Below are positions 34,129 through 37,308 of a DNA stretch of 37,308 nt, in pieces; within the stretch, counting starts at the first letter, position 1; each line of letters starts with the position of its first letter. Source of the DNA: Flavobacterium psychrotolerans. Its GTDB lineage: Bacteria > Bacteroidota > Bacteroidia > Flavobacteriales > Flavobacteriaceae. The position numbers and the translations under genes were made by a program. A model generated the notes under the pieces. The model had not been told where the DNA came from, did no database searches, and worked only from the letters and a program-made list of their open reading frames with translations. Where the stretch lies: assembly GCF_003097635.1 (NCBI RefSeq), contig NZ_QCZI01000022.1, forward strand, positions 1-37,308. Reading direction: 5' to 3'.

Positions 34129-34815
34129 CTATTTTGTTAGATCGCTCTCAATCATTCCGTCTCTTAAGCGTATGATTCTGTCAGCATAATTCGCGATTTC
34201 TTCCTCGTGCGTGATTAGAATTACCGTGTTTCCCAGTTTGTGAATGTCACTAAATAATTTCATGATTTCTTCGGACGTTTTGCTGTCCAGATTCCCGGTA
34301 GGTTCATCAGCAAGGATGATGGAAGGTTTATTGACCAAGGCCCTTGCAATGGCCACCCGTTGTCGCTGTCCGCCAGAAAGCTGGTTGGGTTGATGATCCA
34401 TCCGATCCCCTAAATTTACTTGCTCCAAAACTTCTTTGGCGCGTATATTTCTTTCCGATTTGGAATAGCCTGCATAAATCATCGGCAAAGCCACATTGTT
34501 TAACGCGGAGGTTCTGGGCATGAGGTTAAAAGTCTGGAAAACAAAACCAATTTCTTTATTGCGAATTTCAGCCAGTTCATCATCGTGCATTTGACTTACG
34601 TCCTTTCCGTTGAGGATATAGGTGCCGGAAGTTGGTGTGTCCAAGCATCCCAAAAGGTTCATTAAGGTTGATTTACCGGAACCTGAAGGTCCCATAAGTG
34701 CCACATATTCTCCCTTTTTTATTTCTAAATTAACCCCTTTAAGTACATAAACAATCTCGTTTCCAAGTACAAAATCGCGTTTGATGTTGGTTATTTTTAT
34801 TAATGGATTTGACAT
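34129..34815 (-). CDS. ABC transporter ATP-binding protein, LolD/MacB type
   Basis: 228 residues. A single nucleotide-binding domain with Walker [10 protein letters not shown] (42-50), Q-loop [11 protein letters not shown], signature [15 protein letters not shown], Walker [14 protein letters not shown] and H-loop [10 protein letters not shown]. The short length, the TGNLDS motif and [10 protein letters not shown] place it with the LolD/MacB/FtsE-like ATPases that pair with MacB/FtsX-type permeases. These move lipoproteins, export small molecules or act mechanically on the periplasm. No permease gene is next to it, so its partner must lie elsewhere. It is divergent from the lipoprotein gene across a 314-base AT-rich gap. 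Confidence 0.93.
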   Translation of the reverse strand: MSNPLIKITNIKRDFVLGNEIVYVLKGVNLEIKKGEYVALMGPSGSGKSTLMNLLGCLDTPTSGTYILNGKDVSQMHDDELAEIRNKEIGFVFQTFNLMPRTSALNNVALPMIYAGYSKSERNIRAKEVLEQVNLGDRMDHQPNQLSGGQRQRVAIARALVNKPSIILADEPTGNLDSKTSEEIMKLFSDIHKLGNTVILITHEEEIANYADRIIRLRDGMIESDLTK

Positions 34816-35129
34816 TAGGAATGCTGTTTTTTTAGATTTTAAAAGTACAAAAGACTTTTGAATTAATCATAAGTAGTATAGAATACATTTTTGTTACAGT
34901 AATTATCCTGTAAATGCAGTGGTTTAGTAGTCAATTGGATTAGTGATTTTTTTCTATTTCCATAAAATAAATTCTAATTGAAGCATTACATAATTTTTAA
35001 AATAAATTATATAATTATCATTTTTTATTTTTATTATCATAATTAATTGTATTTATTATATAATTTTTGTTTAAAAATTGAATATAATATAATTCAATTT
35101 ACTTTTGACAAATAACATTTAACAAGACT
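34816..35129. other. 314-base AT-rich gap between divergent genes
   Basis: No gene seen. The segment from about 34970 to 35100 is nearly all A and T, with many TTTAT and AATTA runs. It holds the promoter of the downstream lipoprotein gene at 35078-35107. No clear promoter for the minus-strand ATPase gene was recognised. Confidence 0.7.
35078..35107 (+). promoter_or_regulatory. Bacteroidota-type promoter for the lipoprotein gene
   Basis: TTG (35078-35080), a 19-base spacer and TACTTTTG (35100-35107), a full match to TTG...TAnnTTTG. The ATG is about 22 bases after the -7 box. Confidence 0.72.
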
Positions 35130-35804
35130 ATGATTATGGAAGGTAAAAAAGTAGTATTAGGAATGGCGTTAATCGCCTTGGGGTTTACATCATGTAAATC
35201 TGAAAAAGAAGCAGAAGCACAGAAAACCGTTGAGACCTATGTGGTTTATGTCGATTCATTAGGAAATATTCCTGCTCAAGATGCCAAACTTAATTGGGAA
35301 GTAATTAATGCATCTTATGAAATGAGAACTAGTGAAGCCGATGCTGCTCTTGCCAATTTAAAAAATGCTGAAAAAATGCAAGAACGAATTAATGCCAGCC
35401 GAACAAAATATGCTGAATTAAAAGCCCAAATGGAAGCAGAAGCGAATAAAGTGGCAGCGGCAACGCCAAATCCCAAACAACAACTTAGAAATGCTTTGTT
35501 TGGAGAAGGTAAAATTGGGGAAGACATGAATTTTAATTGGGTAAATGCAGCCAATATCCATAGTGTTTACCAACAATTTGTGCATACAGCTGAAGATAAC
35601 AAAGACAAATATTCCAGAGAAGACTGGGATGAAGTGAAGTTAATGTATGAAGCATTAGACAGCAGAAAAAATACAGTTGAAAAAGAGGGACTTTCTTCTG
35701 AAGACAATAGAAAAATTGCTGGATTGAAATTGAAATTTGCTCCAATGTATACCTTAAATAGAATGGGAGCAAAATCGTCTGAAATGGCTAAGGCTAAAGA
35801 ATAA
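35130..35804 (+). CDS. Lipoprotein of unknown function
   Basis: 224 residues from the ATG at 35130 (a second ATG at 35136 is equally possible). A lipoprotein signal peptide ends LGFTSC. The mature part is rich in Ala, Glu and Lys and mostly helical. A likely coiled coil spans about residues 65-110 (EADAALANLKNAEKMQERIN and on). A conserved-looking core follows: FGEGKIGEDMNFNWVNAANI and YSREDWDEVKLMYEALDSRK. No enzyme motif was seen. Relatives in other Flavobacteriaceae are likely, since the segment DWDEVKLMYEALD looks familiar to me, but I cannot name a function. It stands alone with its own strong promoter and terminator, which suggests high expression. Confidence 0.88.
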   Translation: MIMEGKKVVLGMALIALGFTSCKSEKEAEAQKTVETYVVYVDSLGNIPAQDAKLNWEVINASYEMRTSEADAALANLKNAEKMQERINASRTKYAELKAQMEAEANKVAAATPNPKQQLRNALFGEGKIGEDMNFNWVNAANIHSVYQQFVHTAEDNKDKYSREDWDEVKLMYEALDSRKNTVEKEGLSSEDNRKIAGLKLKFAPMYTLNRMGAKSSEMAKAKE

Positions 35805-35831
35805 TTATTTGGTTAATTTAATATGGGGAAG

Positions 35832-35863
35832 ATGGCAGCCAGCAATGGTTGCCATTTTTTTTT
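35832..35863 (+). terminator. Terminator after the unknown lipoprotein
   Basis: ATGGCAGCC (35832-35840), a 6-base loop, GGTTGCCAT (35847-35855) with one G-U pair, then a nine-base T run. Confidence 0.92.
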
Positions 35864-36061
35864 ACGTTCAAGAAATTGGTATTGTAGTTGTTGCATCGTT
35901 TAATAAATTGTTTAAAAAGACAGCATATTTGTATCGTTTTTTTTAATAATAATTTATGTTTAAAAGGTTTAATATCAGTATATTATTTGTAATTTAGTGG
36001 TGTTGTTTGTTGCGATTTATTTTTAATTATTTTGTAATTTATTAATTTAAATCCTATAAAA

Positions 36062-37171
36062 ATGAAAAATAACAGCGCTTTTCTGGTTTTCATTCTGTTT
36101 GTTGAAACCTTGTTTGGGCAAATACTAGTAAGAAATGAAAATTGGCCCAATCCAAACTGGACGGTAACTGGAGAATACAGCCCGCAAGCCTTAGTGTCAA
36201 ATCCAACATTGAATCCCAGTTTGTCCTACGATACTGCCTTAGTAACTCCTTCTGGAACTTCAACTTTATTGGAGGTAACTTCTCCCTTTTTTAATTTGCA
36301 ACCTGCTTTCGATGGGAATGAAAAATTTCTTAAAATCAGTTTTACTATTGCTTATACCACTTATGCTAATGATGTTCTTTATATTGAGTTTTGGAATGCA
36401 GACACCAGCAGTTGGACTTTATTCCCGGAAGGATCTGCTCCCTTGGCAACTGTTGGAGATTTTAAAACCTGTACATTTGATTCTATCTATTCTTTAGTGA
36501 ATGCCTATTTGGATTTTTCGTCTTTCACGGGTAACCAATTGCAAAATTTCAGATATCGATTTGTAGTTGACGGAACAAGCGCTGAAATTGCGGGTGTATG
36601 CGTTAACTCGGTATTTGTTAGTTCTCTTTCTTGTGAGGCGCCTACTGATTTGAGTCTCATATCCGTTTTTCCTTTTCAAGCCACCATCAATTGGACTGGC
36701 AACGGTTCCGGAACGCAATATTGGGAAATGGAATTTGGACCCAAAGGATTTTCTTTAGGTACGGGAATGCTGTTTCAAACTAACTCACCTGCACCGTATA
36801 CCATTTATGGGTTAACACCCAAAACAAGCTATGATTTGTATTTAAGAAAAGATTGTTCCGGCTTTGACCAAGCCGTTCTAAGTGATTGGGTTGGTCCACT
36901 ATCCTTTACAACGGCTCCTTTGGGAATGGATGGGTTTAAACTTGAAGGTGTTACATGGTTTCCAAATCCAACTCAAGGAGAAGTAAAAATAGATGCTTTG
37001 GATGCGATTAATGAATTTAAGATAATCAATTTGCGAGGTCAAGAATTGATGAAAATACAAAATAAACGTTCCAGTTTAAATGTGGATTTGTCTTCTTTTA
37101 GAAACGGATTATATGTAATGAGAATTTCGACAGATAAAGGTACCGGAGTTTACAAAATCATTAAAAATTAA
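36062..37171 (+). CDS. T9SS type A sorting protein with FnIII-like domain
   Basis: 369 residues. A signal peptide ends near LFGQ (residue 20). Residues about 21-190 form a beta-rich module (NWTVTGEYSPQALVSNPTLN, FNLQPAFDGNEKFLKISFT) that resembles the jelly-roll or carbohydrate-binding-like N-terminal parts of secreted Bacteroidota proteins. A fibronectin type III-like domain follows at about 191-287 (CEAPTDLSL, TINWTGNGSGTQYWEMEFG, YGLTPKTSYDLYLRKDC). The type A sorting domain at about 297-369 has VTWFPNPTQGEVKI, LRGQELMKIQ, FRNGLYVMRI and VYKIIKN. There is no catalytic signature, so it is probably a surface-anchored adhesin or binding protein. It is the fourth T9SS cargo gene in the window. 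No consensus promoter was found in the 257-base gap upstream. Confidence 0.9.
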   Translation: MKNNSAFLVFILFVETLFGQILVRNENWPNPNWTVTGEYSPQALVSNPTLNPSLSYDTALVTPSGTSTLLEVTSPFFNLQPAFDGNEKFLKISFTIAYTTYANDVLYIEFWNADTSSWTLFPEGSAPLATVGDFKTCTFDSIYSLVNAYLDFSSFTGNQLQNFRYRFVVDGTSAEIAGVCVNSVFVSSLSCEAPTDLSLISVFPFQATINWTGNGSGTQYWEMEFGPKGFSLGTGMLFQTNSPAPYTIYGLTPKTSYDLYLRKDCSGFDQAVLSDWVGPLSFTTAPLGMDGFKLEGVTWFPNPTQGEVKIDALDAINEFKIINLRGQELMKIQNKRSSLNVDLSSFRNGLYVMRISTDKGTGVYKIIKN

Positions 37172-37308
37172 AATTCAATGATGCTAACTGTGTAATGTCT
37201 GGAATAAATGGGATATGAAATTGTTTAAAAGAACCCGTTGGGTGTAATTAAATTGTTTGATTTTTAATATTGTTTATTGGCCTGTCAAATATGAATTTAT
37301 TGATGTAT

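Noticed and set aside
32987..34815. A corrinoid or defence island around the small acidic gene
   Set aside because: The genes belong to unrelated, common families and are separated by their own promoters and terminators; no toxin, nuclease or phage-related feature is present.

Overview
The window is a stretch of a low-GC Bacteroidota chromosome, most likely Flavobacterium or a close relative. The evidence is four proteins with type IX secretion (T9SS) C-terminal sorting signals (two type B, two type A), Bacteroidota-type promoters (TTG, 17-20 bases, TAnnTTTG), a 1118-residue SecA, and small protein families typical of Flavobacteriaceae. No rRNA, tRNA, insertion sequence, prophage, CRISPR array or T9SS machinery gene was seen.

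Layout. 1-7748 (+): the 3' part of one repeat-rich T9SS type B surface protein, then a complete 2084-residue one built of three classes of tandem Ig/PKD-like repeats. 7884-9770 (-): htpG, ended by a shared bidirectional terminator. 9944-11130 (+): a two-gene unit for a small lipocalin-like lipoprotein and an OmpA-type lipoprotein. 11280-13521 (-): a small conserved protein with a very GC-rich terminator, then mnmD and prfB; prfB carries the classic programmed +1 frameshift. 13612-14631 (+): L-threonine aldolase. 14649-18497 (-): a DUF1003 membrane protein, a YbaB/EbfC protein, and a large secreted GH57-type glycoside hydrolase with a starch-binding-like module and a T9SS tail. 18756-20580: a Cys/Met-metabolism PLP enzyme facing a divergent Lrp/AsnC regulator. 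20660-22808 (+): a DUF1579 secreted protein and dihydrolipoyl dehydrogenase. 22885-24370 (-): a DoxX-like protein and a DUF4349 lipoprotein. 24663-29424 (+): pabB, tilS and dsbD, the last two overlapping by one base. 29540-34815 (-): secA, a DUF2795 acidic protein, a PduO-type cobalamin adenosyltransferase and a LolD/MacB-type ATPase. 35130-37171 (+): an unknown lipoprotein and a T9SS type A protein with an FnIII-like domain.

How it fits together. Most genes are housekeeping (translation termination, tRNA modification, folding, secretion, folate, redox). They are interspersed with cell-envelope lipoproteins and exported T9SS cargo that would be used at the cell surface for adhesion and polysaccharide use. 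I found no multi-gene cassette that looks like an undescribed system. The items most worth a second look are the near-identical DNA repeats inside the adhesins, the secreted GH57 enzyme, the PLP enzyme/Lrp pair, an alternative-hairpin arrangement between the two adhesin genes, and the small lineage-restricted proteins that have their own promoter or terminator.
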